From: Ectobius pallidus
Taxonomy: Eukaryota > Arthropoda > Insecta > Blattodea > Ectobiidae
Assembly: GCA_964059195.1 (NCBI GenBank)
Contig: CAXKWD010000008.1
Coordinates: 47,844,502 to 47,908,501 of the forward strand
Direction: 5' to 3'
DNA: 64,000 bases
Positions 1 through 11,240 of this stretch are shown here, piece after piece. The notes below the pieces were generated by a model. That model was not told where the DNA came from. It ran no database searches and worked only from the letters and a program-made list of their open reading frames with translations. Numbering within the stretch: position 1 is the stretch's first letter; each line of letters starts with the position of its first letter. Made by a program: the position numbers and the translations under genes.

Positions 1-1260
1 ATAGCCAAGGCTATAATAAATTGCCATAGTTAAGTATTATAATTAACTGATTAATACGTAATGATATAGACAAAAAGCAAATCATCATAGCATATAAGAA
101 CATACATTAAATGATAAATAAGTATAAGAATATTGAAATTAAATATTAAAGTGTAGAATACTGCACTGGTAGACTAGCAAGAATAGTACAGATTTGTTAA
201 GCAAAGACTGAGCCAGACTGAACTCAGGGAACAGTCTATTCAAAAAGCATGTGCAGTAAACAAAACTACCAGGAGGCCTGAGACAGTAGTACTTACTGTA
301 TTGCTAGCAAATGCAGCTCTATGCAGTAAAAATATTGAAGAATAGAAATACAGATTAGCAGAGTTTGGGAAAAGAATAGCTGTAACGAGAAGCAAGCCAC
401 GATACTCAGAACAGATAGCAACGAGAAGTATAGAACGACACTCAGGAAAGTTCGAGCACGCTATAAAACATAAGCCAATAACGATGGACCTTACTTACAA
501 GAAACACCCTCATTTCACATAACCAGAAATATGATTTGCTTAAGTTCTGAAAATCAGTGATATTGCAATAACTTGCAGGGCGACAGTGTTGAAAACCAGT
601 CTCTGCCGAGAGAAGGTTGTATGTGGATCTCTGCCGAGTGCAGGGTGAAGATGTCGTCACAATAGTCTGTCAGTAGTTTGTATTTAATTACTATGTAACG
701 AGTATATTTTATAGTGTGGCTACATTAAAGCTTAACACTGCCTAAAGAATATTATAAAACAGTGTAAGAAGTAAGTACTAAAGATAATTGTGAAACAAAC
801 AGTTTTACGTATGTAAGTGGCATGATAATTTGACAGAATTATAAATAACATAAGTGACTGAGATAGATAAAGCGAGAGTTTTATAACTGTTTTCCCCACA
901 TCACAATTCAAGATTACGCGCTATTACGAACATCTCCATACGAACATAATTAAATGCTTTGATAATATAACTGTACTCAAGCAACTGTTTACTAGTGATG
1001 ATCTTAGATAAATAAAAACAGTGTAATAATTACTGAAATTTATATCAGTGATTTATTATTGTGATTAGACTAATAGAACCCACCCCCAGACCCAACAGTA
1101 CCCTGAGAACTGGAAGAGTAATCTCATAGCTGACCGCAGAGTGAACCGTGGCCGACTTAGTAGAGAAACTGAGACATAAACAGTGAGTATCTGCAAGTTG
1201 ATTATTGCTGGTGGTGTTGGCATCATATTAGGGCACACCCTTTCGTATCAACCAATCCCC
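1..1260. other. No gene seen; possible old LTR-like tract
   Basis: The sequence is AT-rich with no supported coding region. A tract from about 153 (TGTAGAATACTG) to about 1101 (ending CCAGACCCAACA) has TG...CA ends like a long terminal repeat. I see no second copy, TSD or convincing primer site, so this is only a weak suggestion. The 72-aa reading on the minus strand at 442-660 resembles nothing I know. Confidence 0.2.
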
Positions 1261-1284
1261 CGAAATGATCTTCGATGTAAATAC

Positions 1285-2313
1285 AATTAACCAAATCACT
1301 CGGGAAAAGTTATTAGTTAATGAGAAAAATAGATGTCGTCTCATTGTAGTTCTGATAAGTCACTTCGAACATTGTGCCATTAAAGTCATTCAGGCCTAAG
1401 AAGATGCTGACTTGCTCATTGTTAACACCGCCATTTTCAAGGCCAAGGAGCACGAAAATGTCACAATAATTGGAGAGGACATAAACCTCCTTCTGCTTAT
1501 GATAGGGCTTGGCCAGTCATGCATCAACTTGGTCTTTGTGAAGCTTGGATGAGGTGCTCATATGCAGCCACATCATTTTCATCCATGCGTTTAGTGGATG
1601 TGACATGACATCAGCTACTTTTTGCCAAGGAAAGATGAAGCTGATCAGCATGGTCACCTTTTCAAAAGAACTTAAGGACACCTCTCGACGCTTCCTCAAC
1701 CCACCCACCAGCCATGATGAGATTGATGAGGCTGGTGCCCTCTGTACCAGAGACCCCACCAACGTAACTCTGGATGAACTGCACCACTCCACATGTTAAC
1801 ACGAGCAGTGACCAAGGAAAAAGAGGACCTCGCAAAACTGCCACCCACTTATGATGCGGCATCCCACCACTCATACCGGTGTTTCCATCAAATACAGACA
1901 TGGTTGGGAAACACAATGAACCCAGAAGAATGGGGACGGGTGCACAGTAATGCAGGCCACTAGAGCCACTAAAAACCACCAGATACGTGGTTCCTTTGTC
2001 TCTACTCAAGACAGTGTCATGCGCTTGCAAGATAACATGTAGTAGAGCCTGCTCCTGCCAAAACGCTGGTCTGAAGTGCTCTTCCATATGCAAGCACTGC
2101 TGTGGTCAACAATGTGACAACATTTTACTACCAGTGGTTGACGATGCTGATGACGAAGATCACTTCAACCAGCTATTGGAGCCCAAGAAACAACCAGAGG
2201 ATGATGATAAGATCTTCCTACCACCTCCACAGCTGCCAGTAGAGGAGCCGGGGCCATTTAAACTCAGAAAGGAAGAGATGAGCCATACTAACACCATAAA
2301 GATGAAGCAATAA
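1285..2313 (+). pseudogene. PIN/XPG-like nuclease plus CXC-domain transposon protein, decayed copy 1
   Basis: Scattered reading frames together follow a transposon-associated protein family that combines a PIN/XPG-like nuclease fold with a C-terminal cysteine-rich CXC (Tesmin/TSO1-like) module. Around 1260-1550 there is a segment with an in-frame TAA followed by EDADLLIVNTAIF and IIGEDINLLLL, typical acidic nuclease motifs. At 1545-1799 comes FIHAFSGCDMTSATF, the family hallmark (usually HA..GCDTTSA). At about 1840-1945 LPPTYDAASHHSYR lies in a different frame. At 2014-2105 is a CXC array (CACK..CSRACSCQNAGLKC..ICKHCCGQQC). Stops and frame changes show it is dead. The second copy at 26.2-27.2 kb aligns through the first half. 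The target-DNA or end-processing role is inferred from the domains only. Confidence 0.7.
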
Positions 2314-3833
2314 GACCAACAACGAAACAAAGTTATAACAAAGTAATAACTTGGTTTATTTATATTATACACTTTCTCAAACTTATATTTATTGACTAAT
2401 AGTTTTTCAGGTAGGCCTACTTGGGATGGCTTTATTTGGTGACTGGTTCTGAGCTTGGACAAGCTTACACTTGATCAGGCGCATTACATCATTTCATTAT
2501 TAACAATTTTTTATAGATTTACATCAAATATATTAATAAAATATGGTATATAATTCTTATTTATTTTTTAAATTACTCATGTGTTTTCTTATTTACTCAC
2601 ATGTTTTCGTATTTGTTTTCTTCTGATTCACATTTTAAAATGATTATTTGTCAATACTAAAGCTCTGTAGGATATACAGCAATATGTTGAAGCGTTGTAA
2701 CTCATAGGTACCTTCATATGCCAATTGCCGGACATCAGGAGATTGCCAATTTCGAGAGGTGTACTTGACCTAATTTAAAAATTTTTGTACTCAGTAGATG
2801 CAAAATTTGATGCTCTACAACTTTTATTCTAATGAGTTTTTCTCTTAGAGTACTCATTTTCAAGCTGCAGACTCATATATAGTACTATATCTCAATTTTT
2901 TACAAAGACGAAAAAAATTGTCTTCTTTAACCGTGGTTTTCGACCATACCACCTGACCAAATTATTACGTAGTGGTACTAATTATTGGACACAGAATTTA
3001 ATGGTCTTTAATTGGTTATATAGTAACTTTTTCAATAGGATATACTGTTTAGGAGTTCTAAAATTTGTAGGCTTTCTTTGCTGCCAAAAATTCTTTCGAG
3101 GTCGCCTGTGTTAGCATATTTGTTTTTTACATGTTTGTATCCATATCCACAAGTTACTAAAATGAAAGCTTCTACACCACCTTTTGCAACATACAATATC
3201 TCTACTGATGGCCTAATAGATATTCCTCCAAAACAACTTTTTCAACCAGGTTTTCAGCATGTGTAATATTGGTTGCATTCATTAAACCTTATTAAATGAT
3301 CACTGATAGTTGCATGAATAATTAGTTTGTTGTTTAGAAGGACAGCTGCTTAATAGAGGGAGTGTTTTCAGTTATAAAATACCTTGAAATGCAGATCATG
3401 AAATTTTGAACCTTCAAGCAACAATATATTAACATGATTAAGTTAAACTTTATTTCTTGTTTCTTATTATTAGAAAGGCAGGCTAATTTTTATGATAATG
3501 CACCAAATAATGATATTATATGTTGTTCATTGATAATTAATTATTACAAATTATGAAATAAATATGCCCACAAAAAGAAGAATTAGCAATAATGAACACT
3601 TAATTCAACCAACAAGTTCATAGCCCTTTGTAGCACATGTGCAAGCCATCTAGGAAACCCAGGTCTGAGTTCAGAGGCATGTACATTATTTTTCATCACT
3701 TCTTATAAAGAATAGACGGAGAATATTTTTTAACCTTAAAAGTCAGTTTGTGGAAGAAATACATTTCACGAATGGCTTTAAGAATCTCATTTCAAAACTA
3801 AAACAAAAATCTTAAAAAATTGATGGGTCTAAC
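2314..3833. other. No gene seen; AT-rich, repeat-like flank of PIN element
   Basis: No coding signal. A stretch near 2800-2835 (GATGCTCTACAACTTTTATT) resembles the inverse of a motif in the long inverted repeats at 25.6 and 30.6 kb (TTGTAGAGCATTACATTT). This may be an eroded terminal repeat of the same transposon family. Confidence 0.25.
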
Positions 3834-4184
3834 CTGCAATTCTTTTATAAGTTAAATCACTATTTGCATTCTTGTACTGCCGGAAGTGAGTAGCATTCCA
3901 GTCTCTTAAAAATCGACAGATGAAATCAATAACATTGAAAACTGTTTTTGCACACATTGATTGTGTTTCACTTTCAAACCCAATTTTGGATTTCCTTCCT
4001 TTAAACTGGTGAACATTGAAAGTAATCTCTTCAACTGCACAATTTTTATTAGTGTTCCTTGCTCTTTCAGGATCGGCTACCACACATGTCATTTCCTCTA
4101 CAATCAATCCAACCTGAGATCTGCTTCCATTCAGGATCCCCTGGACTGCAACAAAAACCATAACTATATCTCCAAAATTATCAT
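3834..4184 (-). CDS. ATR: ATR checkpoint kinase, internal exon (third of three seen)
   Basis: This 351-nt internal exon has an acceptor reading TTGTGTTAG at 4185-4193 and a donor GCAG|GTTAGA at 3834/3833. It encodes about 117 residues, beginning at codon position 2 and ending on codon position 1. Its start phase exactly complements the exon at 42998-43158. The distal half (AKTVFNVIDFICRFLRDWN) matches the conserved ATR stretch in which a Thr-Val-Phe/Leu-Leu-Asp block precedes a Trp-Arg-Lys segment upstream of the FAT domain. ATR is a nuclear PI3K-like kinase that senses RPA-coated single-stranded DNA with ATRIP; this helical-repeat region is structural, not catalytic. The middle (VADPERARNTNKNC) is longer than I expect in vertebrate ATR. 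The next exon, encoding the FAT start, must lie left of position 1. The identity comes from remembered family patterns, not a search. Confidence 0.78.
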
Positions 4185-4420
4185 CTAACACAACATGTAG
4201 TTATGAAATCCCCAATAAATGCATGAGCAATGCAGCATTTATTTTAGGAATTTTGAAAGTATAAGTTGGATTTATAAAGATTATAAGTATAGCCTACTGA
4301 TTAAAACCCATTTAACCTATATATTGTTAATGAATTATTCAAATACCACAGACTCTATTGAAATGCTTTCATAAGATAAGATCTTTATGGCTGTTATTAT
4401 TTTGTGATTCCACTTCTCTG

Positions 4421-4500
4421 TTCTACAATACATGGCCAGTAAGCCTATTATTCTGTGGGTTGTTGTATTTGTTGTGTTTTCCTCTCTTAATATTAACTTG
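4421..4500 (+). repeat. 80-bp direct repeat, copy 1
   Basis: A tract beginning TTCTACAATACATGGCCAGT and ending CTCTTAATATTAACTTG recurs with a few differences at 7873-7946 in the same orientation. Copy 1 has an extra AAGCC in the first third. It is probably a fragment of a dispersed repeat interrupted by the LINE and foldback elements between the copies. Confidence 0.6.
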
Positions 4501-4664
4501 CATGCATTGTTTGGACAAATACGTACAACTACAGAAAAAGCTGTGAGAACAATTGAAGCTTAACCACGAACAAGGATCAATGTTACAATTTTGTAAAAAT
4601 TGAGTCATTTGTTTGGACTAGCTAGGAGGTAAACATAATACTTAATAAATCTTTCATTCAGCAC

Positions 4665-5764
4665 AGGAAAATTTCCAGACTGTCTTAAGATCTCAAAAAT
4701 AAAGTCACTTTTCAAAAAAGGATCTAAAAAAGAAGTGGAAAATTACAGACCAATTTCTTTATTACTAATATTCTCTAAAGTTATAGAAAAAATTATGTTC
4801 AGAAGATTAATATCTTTTTTAATAGGCATAATATATTACCAGAACAACAACATGGTTTTCGTAAAGGTAGATCTACAGATACAGCACTAATTCAGTTTCT
4901 GGAAGAAGTTTACAAAATTCTTGATAACAAAACGAAAATCTGTATTGGTTTATGCACTTATCAAAAGCATTTGATAAGTGCATTACATTCATATGGTATC
5001 AGAGGAATTGTTAATAAATGGTTTGCTTCATATTTAATGGATAGAAAACAAATGGAGTTAGATTTTTTAGATGTAAATACAAAACTTCCACAACAAGAGA
5101 AACTCAGAAATGAAAACTGTTCAATGTGGAGTTCCTCAGGGTTCTGTTTTGGGCACTCTTCTATTTTTTATTTATATAAATGATATAACTTGTATTTTAC
5201 CGAATGATAATACAAAACTTAAAGTCTTTGCAGATGATACAAACATACTAGTTGCTGGAAATAACAAAGATCAAATTACTCAAAACCTTAGTAAAATAAA
5301 TGAAACAATTTTGCCTTGGTTTGCACAAAATAGGCTAATTATAACTAAACAAAAAACAGTAGCAATAAGTTTTCAACACAAAGCAAATAAAAGTAGTTCT
5401 TTCCCAGATATTTATCTGAATAATACTAAAATTACGTGCGTAGCTAAGACAACATTTTTAGGTGTCTGGATAAATCAAAATTTGGATTGGACGGTACACA
5501 TAGATAATTTGAGTAAAAAATTAAGTAAAATTTGTTATGCACTAAAAACATTAATAATGTCAGTAGATATTACCATAGTACGAGTAGCTTATTTTGCCTA
5601 CTTTCATACTCTTTTAAATTATGGTGTCATTTTCTGGGGCAGTTCAAAGGAGTCAAATAAAATAATCAAAATGCAAAAGAGAGCTATAAGGACAATGGTC
5701 AATCCACCAACCAATGTGAGCTGTAGAAATAATTTTATAGAACATAAAATTATGACTCTTCCAT

Positions 5765-5809
<45 letters not shown>

Positions 5810-7026
5810 GTTCTTTTACATACTAAAGCATCCAAAAAACTTTTAAGACATACTCAGAAACGCATCAGCATGATACGAGAGGAAGCTCAAATCTATCAAC
5901 AGTTAGTCATAATACTGCATTGTATAAACACTCCTTTACCTATAATAATGGTATAAAAATATATAATTAGGTTCCACTTTATATAAAAGAATAGTGCACA
6001 GATAAAACTTTTAAAGAAAGTCTTCACAAATTTTTAATTGAAAAATGTTTCTATTCTACAGAAGAGTTTCTAGAAACCTAATTCACTTCATTTTCTCATA
6101 TACAGTAGAACCCCGATAATTCGAGCTAATTGGGGCTGAGGCTACCTCGAATTACAAAAAACTCGGATTATACGGAAATTTCACTAAATCAATGGGTAAA
6201 TCGCAAATAAATGTTTAATGAGCACAATAATGGTTTAAATAATAAATAAATAAACAATATAGTAGGCCTACATACCTGTGTTACGCCTGTATGTATATAT
6301 TGTCAAACATTTCCAATTTGCTACATCGGCATCCTTTAAGGATTAAGTCATTGTCTGACCCTTAATGGAGTGGAACGGGAAAGTGATGCTACTAGAAAAA
6401 CTCTTTTAATTACCATTGTAGGGATTACTGTAACAATACAGTATTCTTTTCTGAAAGGATGGGGAAATATGCACTGTACAATTGATTGACACGAGGTCCC
6501 GACAAAGAAAAATCGAACCTACCGGTTTCTGTCAATCTGTAATAGAAATGCATTAGCAGTCGGAAGCCAAGGTTATCTCTGTGTATTATGAACAAAAACC
6601 CTAAGTGGGACAGTTTTACCTGCATTTTTGTACATGGAAAAATTGAAAGAAAGCTCAAAATGTAACACATTCGGAAGTGCGTAAAACTTACTTGCGGACA
6701 CCGTATAAAAACGGGATTTTACTCTACTTTTATGGACAATTTTAATTTTCTTAAGACCAGCTCGAATTACACGGAACCTCGAAATACCGGGGCTCGAATT
6801 ACCGAGGCTCTACTGTACTGTGATTGTATTTCATGAATAGGCTAAGTATGATACTATACTGCAATATATTATGTTACACTGCTTTGCTTTGTAATTCTGT
6901 ATTTTGTATTTTAGAATGTCTGTATTTATATTTGTATTGACATGTCCATTATATTATGTAAGATAGAAGGATGAAAATAAACTAAACTAAACCAAACTAA
7001 ACTAAACTAAACTAAACTAAACTAAA
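4665..7026 (+). mobile_element. APE-type LINE (CR1/jockey-like), 5'-truncated, with MITE inside
   Basis: The reverse transcriptase is readable in pieces: YRPISLLLIFSKVIEKIMF near 4750-4800, a QHGFRKGRSTDTAL segment near 4850-4890, then an open 232-aa frame (5110-5808) with GVPQGSVLGTLLFFIYIND and the catalytic FADDTN. The thumb region ends in a (TA)n run at about 5768-5807 that has expanded inside the coding sequence. The C-terminal coding part continues to about 6080. A pogo-like MITE (6103-6815) is inserted after it, and the LINE 3' UTR resumes to a terminal ACTAA microsatellite at about 6975-7026, a usual 3' tail for this kind of LINE. Frameshifts around 4940-5110 show it is inactive. Confidence 0.8.
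6103..6815. mobile_element. pogo/Tigger-like MITE, 713 bp, TA duplication
   Basis: The left end reads CAGTAGAACCCCGATAATTC and the right end GGTAATTCGAGCC... on the opposite strand (CAGTAGAGCCTCGGTAATTC). The termini are flanked by TA at 6101-6102 and 6816-6817. Several CTCGAATTAC and related motifs lie just inside both ends, as in pogo-type terminal regions. There is no transposase gene, so it is non-autonomous. It is inserted in the 3' part of the LINE at 4665-7026. Confidence 0.85.
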
Positions 7027-7136
7027 CATACTAAAAGTCCCCACTCCTAGGAGGTGATATAAGCAACAAGCTGAAAAAAGAGACCTTCTAAGGGCCCCTG
7101 CTCACCTCCTAGGAGTGGAGACTTTTAGTATGTTTA
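7020..7136. repeat. Short foldback (hairpin) element
   Basis: The arms AAACATACTAAAAGTCCCCA...CTCCTAGGAGGTGA (7024-7058) and TCACCTCCTAGGAGTGG...CTTTTAGTATGTTT (7100-7133) are near-perfect inverted repeats around a loop of about 40 bp. The left arm abuts the LINE's ACTAA tail. A shorter reversed piece (AGGAGGTAAACATAATA) lies at 4624-4640 on the far side of the LINE, so the LINE may have landed in or beside a related copy. Confidence 0.75.
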
Positions 7137-7203
7137 CCTCCTAACCAGTCCCAACAATGTCCCAAAGTTAAAAATTGTGTTCCTTCCATTTCCCTCTACA
7201 CCC

Positions 7204-7744
7204 CAGTCATTTGGTAGTTTTACCTGGACAGTTTCAGGGAGTTTTGAATATTGGTGGTTTTATAGATTTCAACGTGCTCTTTTCGAATTTTCACTTTGCC
7301 ACCTCGTATCTTTGCCGCTCGCTCCGCCATATTGAAAAAATGACGTCCAAAAACAGTTTTTTGACAATATCTCCTTTCCAACTCATTTTACGATGAAAAT
7401 AGTTATGTAACAAATTAAACTAGAGAAAATTTCCTATAATATATGTAGTAACGATTTTTTTTGTAAAACGAATAGTTTCAGCATACGAGCGCCGAAAAGT
7501 CTACTCCGACTAAACATACATAGTTATTACATAACTATTTTCATCGTAAAATGAGTCGGAAAGGAGATATTGTCAAAAAACTGTTTTTGGGCGCCATTTT
7601 TCCAATATGGCGGCGCGAGCGGCAAAGATACGAGGTAGCAAAGTGAAAATTCAAAAAGAGCATGTCGAAATCTATAAAATCACCAATTTTCAAAACTCCC
7701 GGAAAACTTTCCAGGTAACCCCCTCTTTGAGCACCAAATAACTG
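7204..7744. repeat. Large foldback element with ~210-bp inverted arms
   Basis: The left arm (7204 to about 7412) and right arm (about 7526-7744) are inverted copies carrying the same landmarks: CAGT[C/T]ATTTGGT at the tips, CCTGGA..GTTT, TATCTTTGCCGCTCG, CAATATGGCGG, CAATATCTCCTTTCC and CATAACTATTTTCATCGTAA near the centre. Its 110-bp centre is unique. It encodes no transposase; the 73-aa reading inside it is incidental. The tips resemble those of the long inverted repeats at 25.4 and 30.9 kb (CCAGTCGATAT), so the same enzyme might act on both. Confidence 0.8.
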
Positions 7745-7872
7745 GACTATATATACAGAAAATTATTAAGTAATATGTGTTTGAAAATCGTAGAACAAGA
7801 GTCTATGTTGAACATGAAAATAATGTGCCTGCTTTCATTACGCCAAACTACAACAATCACACTGTCCATCAG

Positions 7873-7946
7873 TTCTACAATACATGGCCAGTATTATTCT
7901 GTGGATTGTTGTTTTTGTTGTGTTTTCCGCTCTTAATATTAACTTG
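7873..7946 (+). repeat. 80-bp direct repeat, copy 2
   Basis: Second copy of the tract at 4421-4500, same orientation, about 90 percent alike by eye. Confidence 0.6.
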
Positions 7947-7959
7947 TGTACTTTAGATA

Positions 7960-8760
7960 ATATCGTTTTAACTATTCAACTCATACGCCGCATGTTTGAT
8001 ATTGACCAATAACGTTTAGCAATTCCTCGGATACAGACCAATCACGGCCATTTATCTTGCAATATTCTTGTAAGAATTGCGAGGATGGTGTTTTATCATG
8101 ATAAAACCGTCTGCTCATTACTGGAGATGCAAGTATCAGTGTGTAGTGATTAATAGTCAGATGTTGCCACTAAGCGGCACAAAAACAGATTATTTTAAAC
8201 AACATAACTTGTTTGAAAATTGAAATAATAGAAATGTACATAGATTAAAAACACAATTTCGATTTGGTCCAAGCCAGTTCGTGTGCTTTTATTCTGTTCT
8301 GCTGTTAGCTTACCCGAATGAAGTTAACTATGTCTTATATGCACCACTGATAGCACTGATTACTCCATGGTAGCTCGAATCGATTCACAGTATGCCATGA
8401 TCTCACAATTGTTAGTTTTGTTTTTATACAACAAAGCACGAAAGTAATTATTATTTATATAATCCAATACATTTTATTCATGGAATAGTCTTAATAAATC
8501 CAACTCGAGTTGACAAGTTGCATCAGATAAATTCATCAACTCTCATGGGATGACCTATGATAAAACATTTATGGAACAAAGGTCATGTTACATTACTACT
8601 AGGCATCCCGACTCAACAAGTAACATTGGCTTTGCTGCCCTTGCAAAATGTAACATAGACCCTTGTTTGCAGATAAGCTTCAATTATGAATTCTTGTATG
8701 AATGAACTCTGCCACCCACTTTTTATGATAGGTAATCTGAGTGGTCTGGAATTTATATTA
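7960..8760. other. No gene seen
   Basis: AT-rich sequence without a supported reading frame, tRNA-like box or clear terminal repeat. Confidence 0.5.
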
Positions 8761-8763
8761 AAT

Positions 8764-9735
8764 GATATTAACCAAAGTCATACATCAGGCAAAAAGGACG
8801 GAAAACGATAGGTATATACAAGCCGCTCCAAATAAAACAAAAGGCATGTGGACAGTGATATAAAATCAGAAAGGCAGAGATATTATACCCGATAACATAG
8901 AAATAAAATAAAACAATGTAACCATTAAAGACCCCAGAATAGTGGCACAAACTTTTAATAATTTCTACAGTAATTTTGTAGATACTATAAGCTTTAACAA
9001 AACAAACACCAGGAATCTCAGAACAGCAGAATATTAAAACACAACTATGTTCCTTAAACCCACTGATACTACTGAAATAAAAAATATTATATGCAATTTG
9101 AAATCTAAATTCTCGTACAGTATAGATAACATCCCAGATGTAGTGATCAAGAGATGTGCTGGTGCAGCCTATGGAAAATATTTACAATAGTACACTACAA
9201 CAAGCAACTTTTCCACAAGCCCTTAAAATGGCAAAAGTGAAACCTTTATATAAAAAAGGCTGAAAAACTGAAATTAAGAACTACAGAACAGTTCTTTTAT
9301 CTGGATTCCCAAAAATTGTAGAAAAAGTTTTCTACAAAAGATTAATAGCTTTTACGGAAAAATACAAATTGCTCTCGGATAGTCAACTTGGCTTTAGAAA
9401 ATCAAAGACAACAGAAAGTGCTCTGCACTACTTAGTAAATAACACTTTAAAAACACTTGACAGCAAAATGAACATTTCAGGAATATTTTTTTGACTTATC
9501 CAAATTATTTAATGTACTAAACCATAACATACTTTTTAATAAACTAGAAGTAATAGGAATTAGAGGCCATGCACTTAACTGGATCAAATCTTACCTTGAT
9601 GAAAACAGTTAGTAGAAATTACGTATACAGAAGATAGATACATTAAATACTGCCAATCAGAGCTGCAAAATATAAAATTTGGAATCCTTCAAGGTTCTAT
9701 CTTAGGACCTATTTTATTCTTGATATATGTCATTC
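8764..9735 (+). pseudogene. CR1-like LINE reverse transcriptase fragment
   Basis: The upstream part reads in several frames like the linker before the RT domain (KTKGMW, FLKPTDTTEIKNI). It is followed by YRTVLLSGFPKIVEKVFYK, LGFRKSKTTESALHYL and ILQGSILGPILFLIYV at about 9690-9730. The frame changes repeatedly and the fragment ends abruptly before the FADD box. A piece of a LINE ORF1 follows directly, so the locus is rearranged, not simply 5'-truncated. Confidence 0.7.
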
Positions 9736-9737
9736 TT

Positions 9738-10055
9738 GGGGAATTTCGGAAAGCATCAAAGCATCGAGCAAAGTACCTGTGAAAGTGATAGGCTATGTAA
9801 AACCGAACGCCGTTATGAAGGATGTGACAAAAAGTGCTGAGAGAAATTAGAAATCTCACAAAAAGTGATTTTGTTGTAGTATGGGAAGGAACTAATGACA
9901 TAAGCAAGAACTATACGAGCAAAGGAATCAGAAATCTTACTTAGTTTGTAAGTAATTGTGCCCATACAAATGTGCTTGTTGTTAGCGCACCCCATAGGCA
10001 TGACCTGGCAGATTTCTCAGCTGTGAATGCAGATGTAAGGACATTTAACCTGAAA
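9738..10055 (+). pseudogene. LINE ORF1 fragment with SGNH/esterase-like domain
   Basis: In one frame (with one stop) the sequence reads VVVWEGTNDISKNY, then VLVVSAPHRHDLADFSAVN and VRTFNLKP. The GTND block and the PHRxDL...N block are hallmarks of the SGNH-type esterase domain found in ORF1 of CR1-like LINEs in arthropods. Its usual order would be before the endonuclease and RT, yet here it lies after an RT fragment. It is therefore from a second copy or a rearranged one. A related C-terminal ORF1 piece occurs at 17.3 kb. Confidence 0.6.
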
Positions 10056-10605
10056 CCATAATGAATAGAGGAGAAAATGTGATGACTGAGGTAGTTCACT
10101 GGTTCCGCCGCTAGATAGCAGTTGCTCTGTTTGAGATTCGCGGAAGGTATAGGAAAAATTGCAAACACTCTTCAACAAAATAATACATTAATCTATTTCA
10201 AAATGATTCACCTTATCTAAAATGAATTGTTACAGACTTTTGACCATTTTCGGGCTACTTTACACGTCTTGGAAGATATCATCTCCATAAATAAACATGG
10301 CCTTGAGTAATAGTAATTTCTCAGACAGCTTTTCAAAATCGAAGATGTTCACAAGCAATGAACAATTATATAATATAGGTATAAAACAGCTAAGGGGTGA
10401 TTTGATCTAATATTTTGTTGCCTAGAAAATAGGGTAGAGGGTATGTTAGTATAATTTGATGATTTTTTAAAGAACGTACATTTGTGTAGAAATAACAACG
10501 AATAATTAGGGTAGAAAACAGCTAAGGGATATTTTTATAAATTAATATTGGTATTACATTGTGTAGAATATTACAGAGTATTAATTTGTATTAATACTGT
10601 ATTGT
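10056..10605. other. No gene seen; starts with short repeat-R match
   Basis: The first 35 bases (ATAATGAATAGAGGAGAAAA) match the start of the dispersed repeat at 17275 (minus) and 63351 (plus). Beyond this the sequence is AT-rich without coding signal. Confidence 0.4.
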
Positions 10606-10626
10606 ATTAGGGTCATTCTCACGATT

Positions 10627-11170
10627 GGGTCATTCCATGTCAAGTGAACCAATTTTTTGTCAATTTTGAACATGACCATCTCCGATTTTAGTCATACTTG
10701 GTTGTCATGAAGTACCACCTGAGATATGTTAAAGTGCAAAATATCAGATTTTTATGTGTTGTAGTTTTCCAGTTATACCCTTCTGAAATATGGAAAAAAA
10801 CCAAATTTTCTGCATAAGTGCAATCACAAAATGACGCATAAATCAAGCTGGAATTGACATAGATGAGTGGGAAAAGTACCAAAATGTAGCTTATATTATG
10901 AGCTTTAATTTGATATGTCACACGAGTACTTTCGAAAAAAAAATATTTTCAAGGTTACCCCCAAAAAATTTGAAAACTGAATTTTTCAAAAACCTATATT
11001 TTGAAAATTTTGAAAAAAATCTCACAGAAACATACATATTTCAGCATCATGTCCTACAAGTTTTGTTATGGGATCGAAATGGGATCATATTTTTTTACAT
11101 TTATAACAAATACTATGCACGCTGGGTAAGAATATATGGCACCGTAATCTTGCACTTAATTCTAAAATTT
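10627..11170 (+). repeat. Left ~540-bp terminal inverted repeat
   Basis: Starts GGGTCATTCCATG and ends near the ATTGTGCACTTAATTCTAAAAT-like block. It is paired with 13859-14395. Short readings inside it are repeat-derived and mirrored in the other arm. Confidence 0.85.
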
Positions 11171-11240
11171 CATTACAATCAAAAAGAAAAACTTACAGAA
11201 AACATGTTACCTTCCCTTCTTCAATGACAAAAACGTGAAT

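Noticed and set aside
153..1101. Solo LTR with TG...CA ends
   Set aside because: Neither TSD nor second copy nor convincing primer site; kept only as a weak remark.
1517..2093. Minus-strand frames opposite the first PIN/CXC gene
   Set aside because: Shadows; the plus strand carries the recognisable motifs.
4358..4608. Overlapping short frames on both strands near 4.4 kb
   Set aside because: No motif, and part of a dispersed repeat also present at 7.9 kb.
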